Numbered from the stretch's first letter, positions 7,156 through 14,306 are shown. The stretch: 17,885 nt of DNA from Gammaproteobacteria bacterium UBA2168 (GCA_002327525.1 DCWG01000009.1:18943-36827), one strand, 5' to 3'. The notes: generated by a model from the letters alone, not told the origin. Numbers and translations are program-made.

Positions 7156-8213
7156 TCCCCGGGGCTGAATTGCATCTAATCGCTCCGGCCATGGGGCATC
7201 ATGCCGGACCGTCGGGCTATCACCGACTGGCGGACTTCATGCCAGGCGAACGTGTGGACTCGGTTACGTTTGGTACTCTTGGCCGGGTATTGGCTCGACT
7301 CGGGCGCCGCTGGATACGCACCTCGGATTCACAATGGTACGAGAGAGACAGCCTGCTCGCCGAGATGGAGGTTGCTCGCCGGTGGCTGACCGGACGCGGA
7401 CGTCTGTTTCACTTCCTGTATGGAGAAAACTCGTATCGTTACGCAGGGACGCTCAAGCGCTGGCGCAGAGACAACACACTCATCGCCACCTTTCACACAC
7501 CGGCCTGGCGCACCCTTGAAGTGGTCCGCAACCAATCCCATCTCGACTCTCTCGATGCCGTCATCGTCATGTCCAACAGCCAGCTTGAACACTTCAGCCA
7601 GCACGTCGGCGCGGACAGGGTTCATTTCGTCCCGCACGGAATCGATACCGTCTTTTTCAGCCCTGGTGAACATGAGCGGGAGCCGGATCGGTTTCGCTTC
7701 GTCACCGTGGGACATCACCTTCGAGACTTCGAAACGCTCGCGCTGGTGGCGAATAATCTGGCCCACAGTCACCCTCAGGTGGAATTCGTCGTGGTTGCCT
7801 GGCCTGATCGCGTGGGACCGCTCGAGGGGCTCTCGAACGTCCAGTGCCGCACCAACCTCAGTGATGCGGAACTGCTGCACCTCTACCGGAGTTCCGATTG
7901 CCTGATGCTACCGCTGCGCGACGCCACGGCGAACAATGCGCTGCTCGAAGCAATGGCATGCGGATTGCCAGTGTTCTCGACCGACATTCAGGGGGTTCGG
8001 GACTATACTCGCGCTGATTCGTCTCGTCTGGTTGCGGTACGGGACAGCGACGCACTTACCGATGCTACGCTCGACGCGGTGGAGGGTCGGTTGGATCTGG
8101 CCGCGATGGGCGCAGCCAGCCGCGCGCAGGCCGAAACACTGGCCTGGCCGGGAATAGCCGCCCGCACGCAGACCGTGTATGAATCTGTATGGCCAGTGCG
8201 GCGTTCCAGATAG
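7152..8213 (+). CDS. Glycosyltransferase, GT4-type (GT-B fold)
   Basis: The 353-residue protein has a GT-B fold and would transfer a sugar from a nucleotide donor in the cytoplasm. The acceptor-side domain begins LHLIAPAMGHHAGPSGYHRLADF, with the glycine-rich SGYHRL loop typical of the start of such enzymes. The linker contains VHFVPHGIDTVFFSP. The donor domain has FVTVGHHLRDF, then LYRSSDCLMLPL and ANNALLEAMACGLPVFSTD, the nucleotide-sugar site with its glutamate. The GTG start at 7152 has a poor ribosome site of its own, but overlaps the stop of a small frame with a good one; an in-frame TAG at 7137 prevents extension. A later ATG at 7191 would cut into the fold. Donor and acceptor are unknown; the context is sulfated glycan assembly. 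Confidence 0.83.
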   Translation: MIPGAELHLIAPAMGHHAGPSGYHRLADFMPGERVDSVTFGTLGRVLARLGRRWIRTSDSQWYERDSLLAEMEVARRWLTGRGRLFHFLYGENSYRYAGTLKRWRRDNTLIATFHTPAWRTLEVVRNQSHLDSLDAVIVMSNSQLEHFSQHVGADRVHFVPHGIDTVFFSPGEHEREPDRFRFVTVGHHLRDFETLALVANNLAHSHPQVEFVVVAWPDRVGPLEGLSNVQCRTNLSDAELLHLYRSSDCLMLPLRDATANNALLEAMACGLPVFSTDIQGVRDYTRADSSRLVAVRDSDALTDATLDAVEGRLDLAAMGAASRAQAETLAWPGIAARTQTVYESVWPVRRSR

Positions 8214-8246
8214 AACGTGTTGCTCGGCGTGTCTACTTGCATATGA

Positions 8247-8281
8247 GTGGGAACGAGTTCTCGGTTTCCCGTGATTCCCAC
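8247..8281. repeat. Inverted repeat upstream of second glycosyltransferase
   Basis: GTGGGAA at 8247-8253 is mirrored perfectly by TTCCCAC at 8275-8281. A nested short palindrome CGAGTTCTCG lies inside at 8254-8263, and an alternative pairing of GGGAA with TTTCCC is possible. No T run follows, so it is a weak terminator candidate for the preceding gene. It abuts a -10 element and could be an operator or a hairpin. Confidence 0.4.
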
Positions 8282-8295
8282 GCTCCTCCAGCGCG

Positions 8296-8301
8296 TATAA
8301 T
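8296..8301 (+). promoter_or_regulatory. Candidate -10 box (TATAAT) for second glycosyltransferase
   Basis: A perfect TATAAT sits 24 bases before the ATG of the glycosyltransferase at 8326, in otherwise GC-rich sequence. The matching -35 region is poor and falls inside the inverted repeat at 8247-8281, which suggests an activator- or repressor-controlled promoter. This would make the glycosyltransferase/sulfotransferase pair separately transcribed from the propeller gene. Confidence 0.45.
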
Positions 8302-8325
8302 CGACCTGCGAAATGGGCTTCGTTC

Positions 8326-9489
8326 ATGAAGATACTGCTGTACAACAACAATCACCTGCCATCGATCGGGGGCAAGGAAATCGTGGTGCATCACCTTGCG
8401 CGTTGCTATGTCGCGAAAGGGCACGAGGTGGTGCTGGCCGGTCCAGGAGGGTTCTGGATAGACCGGGGTTTCACTTTCGACTATCCCATTCACCGATGGC
8501 CGCGTATCCCCGGGCTTCGTCATCCGCGGGACTGGCGCGTACATTTCGTGATCGAACGTCTGCGTTTTCGATTCGATGTCATTCATGCCCACACGACCTA
8601 CCCGAATGGCTACGTGGCAGCGTTGATGAAAGGCTGGCATCGGCGTCCGTTGGTGATCACGCCCCATGGGGCCGACATACACAAGGTTCCGGAGATCGGA
8701 TTCGGCCATCGACTGGATCCCGAATTGGATGAGAAGATTCGCTATGCGCTGGAGCGTGCCGAGTCGGTTACCGCCATATCCAAGGCGGTGGAAGACTCCA
8801 TTCTCGATACCGGAGTCGATGCGGCCAAGATTTGTGCTATACCCAATGGTGTCGACGTCGAGCGGTTTGCGAGGATCCAGACATTCGACATCCACGCGTA
8901 TCTGGACATTCCTCCCGAAGCACCTTTGATAGTGAGTATCGGCAACTACCACCCACGCAAGGGCCACGAAGTGCTGGTCGATGCGCTGCGGCTGGCACGC
9001 GAACGCATACCGGACATGCGTCTTGCGATAGTGGGGCGCAAGTCAGACATTTTGGAGGAGAAGATCACGCGCGACGGTATGACTGACTATGTGCGCTACA
9101 CGGGCTTGCTCGAGTTTCCACTACCGGGCCAGGAGGACGAACCCGACGTCCTGAGCGCGTTGCTGCAATCGACAACCGCTTACGTCTCCTCGAGCATGGC
9201 ACAAGGAACAGAAGGCTTGTCACTCGCCCTCCTCGAGGCCATGTCGGCTGGCGTCTGCCCCATCGCGACACGCGTATCCGGGAACGTTGATATCATCGAC
9301 AATCGAGTCAACGGGCTGCTCGTCGAACCCGGCAACGCCACCTCACTCGCAGACGCCATGGTCGAGATGTGCACGAACGCGCATGACCGTGAGCGTTTTG
9401 CCGGCATGGCACGCCAAACGGTGGAACCGTTCACGTGGCAAGCCATCGCCGAACGCTACCTCGATCTGTTTGAGTCACTGTGTAAATGA
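8326..9489 (+). CDS. Glycosyltransferase, GT4 family
   Basis: A 387-residue GT-B enzyme. The N-terminal domain starts MKILLYNNNHLPSIGGKEIV, where the GGxE-like loop is typical of GT4 acceptor domains, followed by DVIHAHTTYPNG and ITPHGADIH. The hinge reads CAIPNGVDVERF. The donor domain contains SIGNYHPRKGHEVLVDAL, LAIVGRKSD and the nucleotide-sugar signature EGLSLALLEAMSAGVCPIAT with its paired glutamates. No membrane segments are seen, so it is cytoplasmic or peripheral. Its stop overlaps the next start as ATGA (9486-9489), coupling it to a sulfotransferase, so the sugar it adds is a reasonable candidate for sulfation. A TATAAT lies just upstream. The exact donor is unknown. Confidence 0.9.
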   Translation: MKILLYNNNHLPSIGGKEIVVHHLARCYVAKGHEVVLAGPGGFWIDRGFTFDYPIHRWPRIPGLRHPRDWRVHFVIERLRFRFDVIHAHTTYPNGYVAALMKGWHRRPLVITPHGADIHKVPEIGFGHRLDPELDEKIRYALERAESVTAISKAVEDSILDTGVDAAKICAIPNGVDVERFARIQTFDIHAYLDIPPEAPLIVSIGNYHPRKGHEVLVDALRLARERIPDMRLAIVGRKSDILEEKITRDGMTDYVRYTGLLEFPLPGQEDEPDVLSALLQSTTAYVSSSMAQGTEGLSLALLEAMSAGVCPIATRVSGNVDIIDNRVNGLLVEPGNATSLADAMVEMCTNAHDRERFAGMARQTVEPFTWQAIAERYLDLFESLCK

Positions 9490-10256
9490 AGATCACTAAT
9501 TGGAAACAGTTTGCACGGCAGGTACGTTCCCGAGGCACCTTGCTGTCCAATCTGTCGGATTTCGAGGATCCGATACTCATATCCGGATGCCAGCGTTCCG
9601 GCGGTACGATGCTTGCACACGCACTGTCGCGGCATACCGAGATGGTCGAATTTGACTGGTTTCGGGATGCGGAACTACACGCGGGACTGATCCTGTCGGG
9701 TGTGGAACGTGACGTACCCGCGGGTCGCTGGGTATTTCAGACCACCTATCTCAATGAGTGCTATCCGGAGTACTTCGAGCAGGAGAAGGCGTTCAAGCTG
9801 GTGTGGCTGGTGAGAAATCCCTATTCAGTTGTGTACTCCATGGTCAGCAATTGGAGCCGGTTCGCGCTCAACGAGCTGTTTGACGCCTGCGGTTCCGGAC
9901 AACTCACCGGGGTGTACCGCGACCGATACGAGCGCTGGGGGAGAATGGGCGTGCGCATGGTGACGCGCGCCTGCGCCGCCTACGTCGCCAAGGTCGAGCA
10001 GATGGCCGAACTGCGGGCGCGGCTGTCAGAGGATGCCATGCACATCATCGAGTACGAACGGCTGGTGCAGAACAAGGAATCTGAGCTAGCTCGAATCTGC
10101 GAGTTTGTCGGACTCGGTCACGATCCTGACATCGCGGGCAGCATCAACACCAACAGCCTCCACAAGGCCAGCAGACTGTCGCGGGCCGAGCGCCACCAGA
10201 CCGCCGAACTTTGCGGTGCGGCGTTCGATCAGGCTCGCGCGCTGGCGCGGGGCTGA
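9486..10256 (+). CDS. Sulfotransferase family protein, intact
   Basis: A 256-residue P-loop sulfotransferase expected to move sulfate from PAPS to a hydroxyl, probably on the glycan. The first strand and 5'-phosphosulfate loop read PILISGCQRSGGTMLAHAL (about 29-47). The 3'-phosphate site is LVWLVRNPYSVVYSMVSNW (about 109-127), and a later IIEYERLVQNKESEL helix region matches the usual YExLV segment. It is the only sulfotransferase in the window that is complete and without visible lesions. It is coupled by ATGA overlap to the preceding glycosyltransferase and ends 24 bases before the convergent IspD-like gene. It is only distantly similar to the frameshifted sulfotransferase at 2865-3570 (different loop, CQRSGG versus KKGGTT), so they are not recent copies. 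Confidence 0.85.
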   Translation: MKITNWKQFARQVRSRGTLLSNLSDFEDPILISGCQRSGGTMLAHALSRHTEMVEFDWFRDAELHAGLILSGVERDVPAGRWVFQTTYLNECYPEYFEQEKAFKLVWLVRNPYSVVYSMVSNWSRFALNELFDACGSGQLTGVYRDRYERWGRMGVRMVTRACAAYVAKVEQMAELRARLSEDAMHIIEYERLVQNKESELARICEFVGLGHDPDIAGSINTNSLHKASRLSRAERHQTAELCGAAFDQARALARG

Positions 10257-10280
10257 TCCCTTCGCGCCCGCATCTGTGAG

Positions 10281-10922
10281 TTACACCAACCGTTTTGTGG
10301 CCGCCAGATCGATATCGTCGATGATGTGGTGCGCCCACGGATCACCCTCCACGGCGACCACACGTCCGCCAATGGCTTCGATAGCCTGCGTTTCTTCTAT
10401 GAACGCATCCGGGCTGGTTTGCTCGAGCGCCTGATGCAGAATCAAAGCCCGGCAGGCATTCGGACTCTGCGCGACGACCAGTTCCTCACGACCCACATGT
10501 GCCAGGCTGCCGTCCGGCGAGCGGCACTTGATCACGTCAGAAGGTGTGAAGGCGGGAATGGCCGCATCCGCACCGTTTCTGACGGCGCGCAGCAGATCAT
10601 CGACTACGTCGTCGCGCGTGAGCGGGCGTATACAGTCCTGAACCACCACGATGGATGCCTCATCTGACACCGCGGCCATAGCCAGCCGCAGTGATTCCAG
10701 GCGGCTCTTACCTCCCGTCACCATCATCTCTGCTCCATCCCACTGCACGGCGCCTGGCAGCGCTACTACTATCTCAGCACAGTGCGGCCTGATGAGCCTC
10801 AGCGCTCGATCTGCGAGCCGTTCACCGCCCAGGCGTTGAAACTGCTTGTGGCCACCAAAGCGCGCACCCTCACCCGCGGCGAGGAGGATTCCGGCGACCT
10901 TTTCTGTGCCTGCCGCGGTCAG
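10281..10922 (-). CDS. Divergent IspD/TarI-like cytidylyltransferase
   Basis: The fold is that of IspD (methylerythritol 4-phosphate cytidylyltransferase) or TarI: nucleotide loop ILLAAGEGARFGGHKQ (12-27), GGKSRLES (70-77), VQDCIRP (94-100), AQSPNA in place of the usual QTPQ, and WAHHIIDDIDLA near the C-terminus. Several residues differ from IspD. The usual PKQ is HKQ, the threonine of the DT(M/V)K motif is valine (DVIK), and the NxKxT segment is WAHHII, so the lysine there is missing. This may be a paralogue with another alcohol-phosphate substrate rather than true IspD. No ATG, GTG or TTG lies between the dehydrogenase stop and the first strand. A CTG at 10922 overlaps that stop as CTGA and gives 213 residues, close to family size. 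The next in-frame ATG (11105) is deep inside the dehydrogenase gene. Confidence 0.72.
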   Translation of the reverse strand: MTAAGTEKVAGILLAAGEGARFGGHKQFQRLGGERLADRALRLIRPHCAEIVVALPGAVQWDGAEMMVTGGKSRLESLRLAMAAVSDEASIVVVQDCIRPLTRDDVVDDLLRAVRNGADAAIPAFTPSDVIKCRSPDGSLAHVGREELVVAQSPNACRALILHQALEQTSPDAFIEETQAIEAIGGRVVAVEGDPWAHHIIDDIDLAATKRLV

Positions 10923-12133
10923 AGGCCGAGCACCAGTTTGGACATGATGTTGCGCTGTATCTCGTTGCTCCCGGCGTAGATACTCACCTTGCGTGTGTTG
11001 AAGTAGTCCTGGGTCGCGCCATTCGCATGAGCCGGACCCACAGGCTGAAAGTTGTCTCCAGGTTCCGGCGACGATTGATCCAGCGGCAACGCGTAGTGGC
11101 CGCATACGTCCATCGCCAGTTCAGTCACTGCCTGCTGCAGCTCGGTACCGCGCGTTTTCAACATCGAGGATTCCGGGCCGACATTCTGTCCGGCGGACAG
11201 GGCTCCCAGGATGCGCAGTTCGGTGAATTCCATGGCCAGCACCTGAATTTCGATGTCGTGGATACGCGCCTGAAAACCCGCATCCTGACGATACACTTCA
11301 CCACTCCCGCTCCGTTCGTTGGCTGCCATTTCACGGATGTGTGCGAGTGCCTGCTTCAGCGCAGGCGAATACGCATTGCCACGCTCGAATTCCAGCAGGT
11401 ACTTCGCACAGGTCCAGCCCTTGCCCTGCTCGCCGATGAGATTCTCCTTTGGTACGACCACGTCCTCGAAATACACCGTATTGATTTCCTGATGGTCTTC
11501 GGATGGCTGGTCCAGCGTGACGATGGGTTTCACGATGATTCCGGGTGTTGCCATGTCGATGAGTAGAAAGCTGATGCCCAGCTGACGGATATCCTCGTTG
11601 CTAGTGCGCACCAAGCAGAAGATCCAGTCGGCATACTGAGCCATGGTCGTCCACGTCTTCACGCCATTGACGAGAAAGTGGTCGCCCTTGTCCTCAGCCC
11701 TGGTGTTCAGCGATGCGAGATCCGAGCCGGAGCCCGGTTCCGAATAGCCCTGACACCACCAGACGTTAGTATCGAGGATGTCGGGGAGAAAGCGCTGTTT
11801 CTGTTCCTCGGTACCGAATCTCATGATCACGGGGGCGACCATCGCCATGCCGAAGGGGATGACGCCCGGTGCGCCTACGCGGGCCCGCTCGAGGTCGAAG
11901 ATGTAGCTCTGGGTCGCCGTGAATCCAGCTCCGCCGTGCTCCTGCGGCCAATTGGTCGCAGCCCAGCCTTTCTCGGCGAGACGCTTCTGCCATTGCACGT
12001 GGTCGTCCTTCGAAAGTCGGGACATGGCGCTGCGCGCCTGCTTTTCGCGCATTTCCTGCGGCCAGGCTTCATCCAGCCATGCCCGGACTTCCTGCTGAAA
12101 GACACGATCTTGTGCGGAGAATGAGATATCCAT
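10919..12133 (-). CDS. Acyl-CoA dehydrogenase
   Basis: A 404-residue FAD-dependent acyl-CoA dehydrogenase that forms an alpha-beta double bond in an acyl-CoA. It shows the N-terminal helical domain with GWAATNWPQEHGG (about 57-69), the middle-domain FAD motif QGYSEPGSGSDLASL (128-142), the VNGVKTWTTMAQYADW strand (155-170), and the C-terminal signature IYAGSNEIQRNIMSKLVLGL. The pattern resembles FadE-type enzymes of steroid, dicarboxylate or branched-acid degradation more than the short-chain enzymes; the substrate is not determinable. ATG at 12133 has GAGGTAACC directly upstream, and the ATG at 12151 is less well placed. It is overlapped at its 3' end by the IspD-like gene. Confidence 0.9.
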   Translation of the reverse strand: MDISFSAQDRVFQQEVRAWLDEAWPQEMREKQARSAMSRLSKDDHVQWQKRLAEKGWAATNWPQEHGGAGFTATQSYIFDLERARVGAPGVIPFGMAMVAPVIMRFGTEEQKQRFLPDILDTNVWWCQGYSEPGSGSDLASLNTRAEDKGDHFLVNGVKTWTTMAQYADWIFCLVRTSNEDIRQLGISFLLIDMATPGIIVKPIVTLDQPSEDHQEINTVYFEDVVVPKENLIGEQGKGWTCAKYLLEFERGNAYSPALKQALAHIREMAANERSGSGEVYRQDAGFQARIHDIEIQVLAMEFTELRILGALSAGQNVGPESSMLKTRGTELQQAVTELAMDVCGHYALPLDQSSPEPGDNFQPVGPAHANGATQDYFNTRKVSIYAGSNEIQRNIMSKLVLGL

Positions 12134-12339
12134 GGTTACCTCGTGATTCAAACCACCGATGATAGCCGGTTGAGACAGGGGTTGCCTGAGAACGCATCCC
12201 CATGTGCTCGTCTGCGCGCATCATGCTATCTTGAGTTGTCAGCAAACTGCGTTCTCCCAGCTACGCGAACATCGATGCCGAGACCTTTGTGGTTTCTGCG
12301 GATCATGGCCGCGTGAGCGAGGTCGCACTTCGGGCGGCC

Positions 12340-12758
12340 AGGGCAAATCGAGCCTGATCAACCAACCGCGCGTCGGCTACCTCAGCTGCTTCCCGACGGT
12401 TTTTCCATTCGAGAATCTGTTACTGCTCATACGCGATGGTCGGGATGTCGACCAGTCGACAGTGAAAACATGGCCGGACATTCGCTTCGAGAACACCTGG
12501 CATCGCTGGCAGCTAAGCACCCGCGCCCTGCTCTTTACTACGATAGGCGACCCCCGTGTACGGGCTGGCCCGCTTCTAAGGCGTTCTAGAGTCACCCGCA
12601 GGATTCGGGCGAAGGTGCCGTGGATTGGTCGTAGCACCTGCCGATTTCAAACCCCGTGGTCATTGGTACGACAGGGACGCAGCGAGGAAGAGAACGTTTA
12701 AAAAGCTCGCTGGGACATCCTGATTGATACAGGATACGCGGCGGATCACGGCTGGTAG
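12340..12758 (+). pseudogene. Decayed sulfotransferase pseudogene
   Basis: Recognisable sulfotransferase pieces are spread over more than one frame. The frame starting upstream of 12340 gives GKSSLINQPRVGYL, then FPFENLLLLIRDGRDVDQST and KTWPDIRFENTWHRW, which match the KSP...FP...IRDGRDVVQS...W pattern of the family's 3'-phosphate site and following helix. Later, GHWYDRDAARKRTFKKLAG appears in a second frame (from 12655), and DILIDTGYAADHGW returns to the first frame and ends at TAG 12756-12758. These match the usual C-terminus (W..L......f...ag..L...GY). At least two frame changes are needed, and no clear PAPS loop is visible upstream (12204-12340). Relics like this fit a locus that has gained and lost sulfotransferases. 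Confidence 0.65.
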
Positions 12759-12764
12759 CCGAAC

Positions 12765-12784
12765 CGCCTGAGTGGCGTCAGGCG
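12765..12784 (+). repeat. Perfect hairpin in the hemF leader
   Basis: CGCCTGA at 12765-12771 pairs perfectly with TCAGGCG at 12778-12784 around a 6-base loop (GTGGCG). It lies between the sulfotransferase relic's stop and the hemF ATG, 32 bases upstream of the latter. No T run follows, so it may be a weak terminator for the relic, an operator, or a structure in the hemF mRNA leader. Confidence 0.4.
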
Positions 12785-12816
12785 CGACTCGAATCACACG
12801 CTTACACGAGGTACCC

Positions 12817-13713
12817 ATGCAGCCAGCGATCGAGCCGGTAAGAGACTACTTCCTGTCGTTGCAGGATGACATCTGTTCTTCGCTGGAAGCGGTCGACGCA
12901 GAAGTAGGTTTTCTACGGGAGAGCCTCCGCACTCCGGGCGGCGGCTTTGCCCATCCGCGCGTTCTCGAGAACGGCTCTCACCTCGAAAAGGCAGCCGTGC
13001 AGTTTTCTCATAGCATAGGCACATCGCTACCACCGGCTGCAACGGAGCGCAATCCGCACCTGGCGGGTCTCGGGTTTCAGGCCACCTCCATCTCCCTGAT
13101 CGTCCATCCGCGCAACCCCTACGCCCCCACCACGCACATGAATCTACGTTTTTTTCTGATCGAGGCGGATGATCCCGTGTGGTATTTCGGCGGTGGATTT
13201 GATCTCACGCCGTATTACGGCTTCGTCGAGGACGCCAGACACTGGCATGAACAAGCGCGTCTGGCGAGTGGTGATTTCCATCAGCGTATGAAGACCGATT
13301 GTGACAAGTACTTCTATCTCTCTCACCGCGAAGAATGCCGAGGCGTGGGCGGTATTTTCTTCGACGACTGGACGGAGAATGGCTTTGAAGCGAGTTTCGA
13401 CCTGACGCGTTCGGTCGGTGATCATTTCCTGCCTGCCTACCAGCCGATCCTCGAGCGACGTATCGGCATGCCATACGGTGACAGGGAGAGGAACTGGCAG
13501 CGGTTGCGCCGCGGGCGCTACGTTGAATTCAATCTCGCTATCGATCGTGGTACCCGTTACGGCATCCAGAGCGGGCGGCGTATCGAGTCGGTACTCGCCT
13601 CCATGCCGCCGACCGCCAGCTGGCGATACGACTGTCAACCGGAGGAAGGTTCTGAGGAAGCTCGCCTGTTGGCGGAGTTTCTTCCGCCGCGCGACTGGCT
13701 GGCAGAACCATGA
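12817..13713 (+). CDS. hemF: Oxygen-dependent coproporphyrinogen III oxidase
   Basis: A cytoplasmic enzyme of haem synthesis that converts coproporphyrinogen III to protoporphyrinogen IX using O2. The 298-residue length and motifs are those of proteobacterial HemF: SLIVHPRNPYAPTTHMNLRFF with the catalytic-site histidine of the HxN motif, WYFGGGFDLTPYYGF, DKYFYLSHREECRGVGGIFF, RRGRYVEFNLAIDRGTRYG, and the terminal ESVLASMPP. ATG at 12817 has GAGG 6 bases upstream; a GTG at 12772 in the same frame would lie inside a hairpin and is less likely. It marks ordinary chromosomal sequence next to the glycan locus and implies an aerobic life style. It is monocistronic, convergent with the BON lipoprotein gene. 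Confidence 0.97.
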   Translation: MQPAIEPVRDYFLSLQDDICSSLEAVDAEVGFLRESLRTPGGGFAHPRVLENGSHLEKAAVQFSHSIGTSLPPAATERNPHLAGLGFQATSISLIVHPRNPYAPTTHMNLRFFLIEADDPVWYFGGGFDLTPYYGFVEDARHWHEQARLASGDFHQRMKTDCDKYFYLSHREECRGVGGIFFDDWTENGFEASFDLTRSVGDHFLPAYQPILERRIGMPYGDRERNWQRLRRGRYVEFNLAIDRGTRYGIQSGRRIESVLASMPPTASWRYDCQPEEGSEEARLLAEFLPPRDWLAEP

Positions 13714-13797
13714 AGCGGCGCGTCAGGCTGTGGATAACTCTGGGGATTAATACTGGAACACTTGCGGCTGATCGGTCAGGATTCTCGTAGAAAATTC

Positions 13798-13810
13798 TTC
13801 TTGTCAAGAA
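13798..13810. repeat. Short palindrome in AT-rich convergent spacer
   Basis: TTCTTG and CAAGAA flank a single T, a perfect 6+1+6 palindrome, in an AT-rich spacer between hemF and the convergent BON lipoprotein gene. It may form part of a bidirectional termination zone; there is no direct evidence for protein binding. Confidence 0.3.
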
Positions 13811-13872
13811 TAATTCATGTATTTCAATTAGTTATAAGCAGAATTGAAGTTGCGAGTTACGTATGCCAGAGA

Positions 13873-13895
13873 ACACCCTGTATTTGCTGGGGTGT
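13873..13895 (-). terminator. Possible terminator hairpin after BON lipoprotein gene
   Basis: ACACCC (13873-13878) pairs with GGGTGT (13890-13895) around an 11-base loop, 15 bases past the lipoprotein stop. The U tract after the stem is poor on both strands, so intrinsic termination is only a suggestion based on position. Confidence 0.3.
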
Positions 13896-13909
13896 GAATA
13901 AAACCCGTT

Positions 13910-14245
13910 TCATTCGGTAACAACTGCAAGTGCATTGTGCACCTGCACTACCCCCTTTATCGAGGCGGCGATACGCTCAGCCCGGGCACGGGCGGCATCT
14001 GAGGGTGCCGGTCCATAGAGACGCACGACACCGGAGTGTACATCCACGTTGATCGACCACCCTTCGAGTTCTTCGTCATCCCATAACGCGAACTTTATGC
14101 GCACGTGAATGGCGCGATCGTCGGTGTATTCTCCCAGCGTTCGGCCGGCCCCAGTCTGATAGCTTTGACAACCACCGAGAGCGGTCAGCAGGCAGGCGAT
14201 GGCCAGTGTTCTGGCCAGCGGGCCGGGAGGAGAGTTGTCGTGCAT
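13910..14245 (-). CDS. BON-domain lipoprotein
   Basis: A 111-residue protein with a lipoprotein signal peptide: a short N-terminus with Arg12, hydrophobic stretch LAIACLLTAL, and lipobox LGGC with Cys26. The rest (about 40-111) is a single BON domain: VRIKFALWDDEELEGWSINVDVHSGVVRLYG, then the helix-rich AARARAERIAASIKGVVQVHNAL. BON proteins of the OsmY/DolP type sit in the periplasm or on the inner face of the outer membrane and are linked to envelope integrity. E. coli DolP has two BON domains, this one only one. The frame is open upstream, but ATG at 14245 starts exactly where the signal peptide begins. It is divergent from exbD across a 157-base region with an inverted repeat. Confidence 0.82.
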   Translation of the reverse strand: MHDNSPPGPLARTLAIACLLTALGGCQSYQTGAGRTLGEYTDDRAIHVRIKFALWDDEELEGWSINVDVHSGVVRLYGPAPSDAARARAERIAASIKGVVQVHNALAVVTE

Positions 14246-14306
14246 GGGCCAGGGTTCCGGGTGGATTTGTGTCGGCGCGCATTCTACGCCGTCGCCTCCC
14301 GCGCGA

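Noticed and set aside
10922..11105. IspD-like protein starting at ATG 11105
   Set aside because: It would overlap the dehydrogenase gene by 187 bases with a non-family N-terminus; the CTG overlap fits the protein length better.
12740..12800. tRNA-like CGAATC stretch before hemF
   Set aside because: No acceptor stem or anticodon arm can be built around it; the strong pairing there is a single simple hairpin.
12772..12816. hemF start at GTG 12772
   Set aside because: It falls inside a hairpin and adds residues not typical of HemF; ATG 12817 has a clear GAGG site.
13801..13807. Perfect TTGACA -35 box on the minus strand
   Set aside because: No matching -10 at 16-18 bases, and it would point into the 3' end of hemF with no gene to transcribe.
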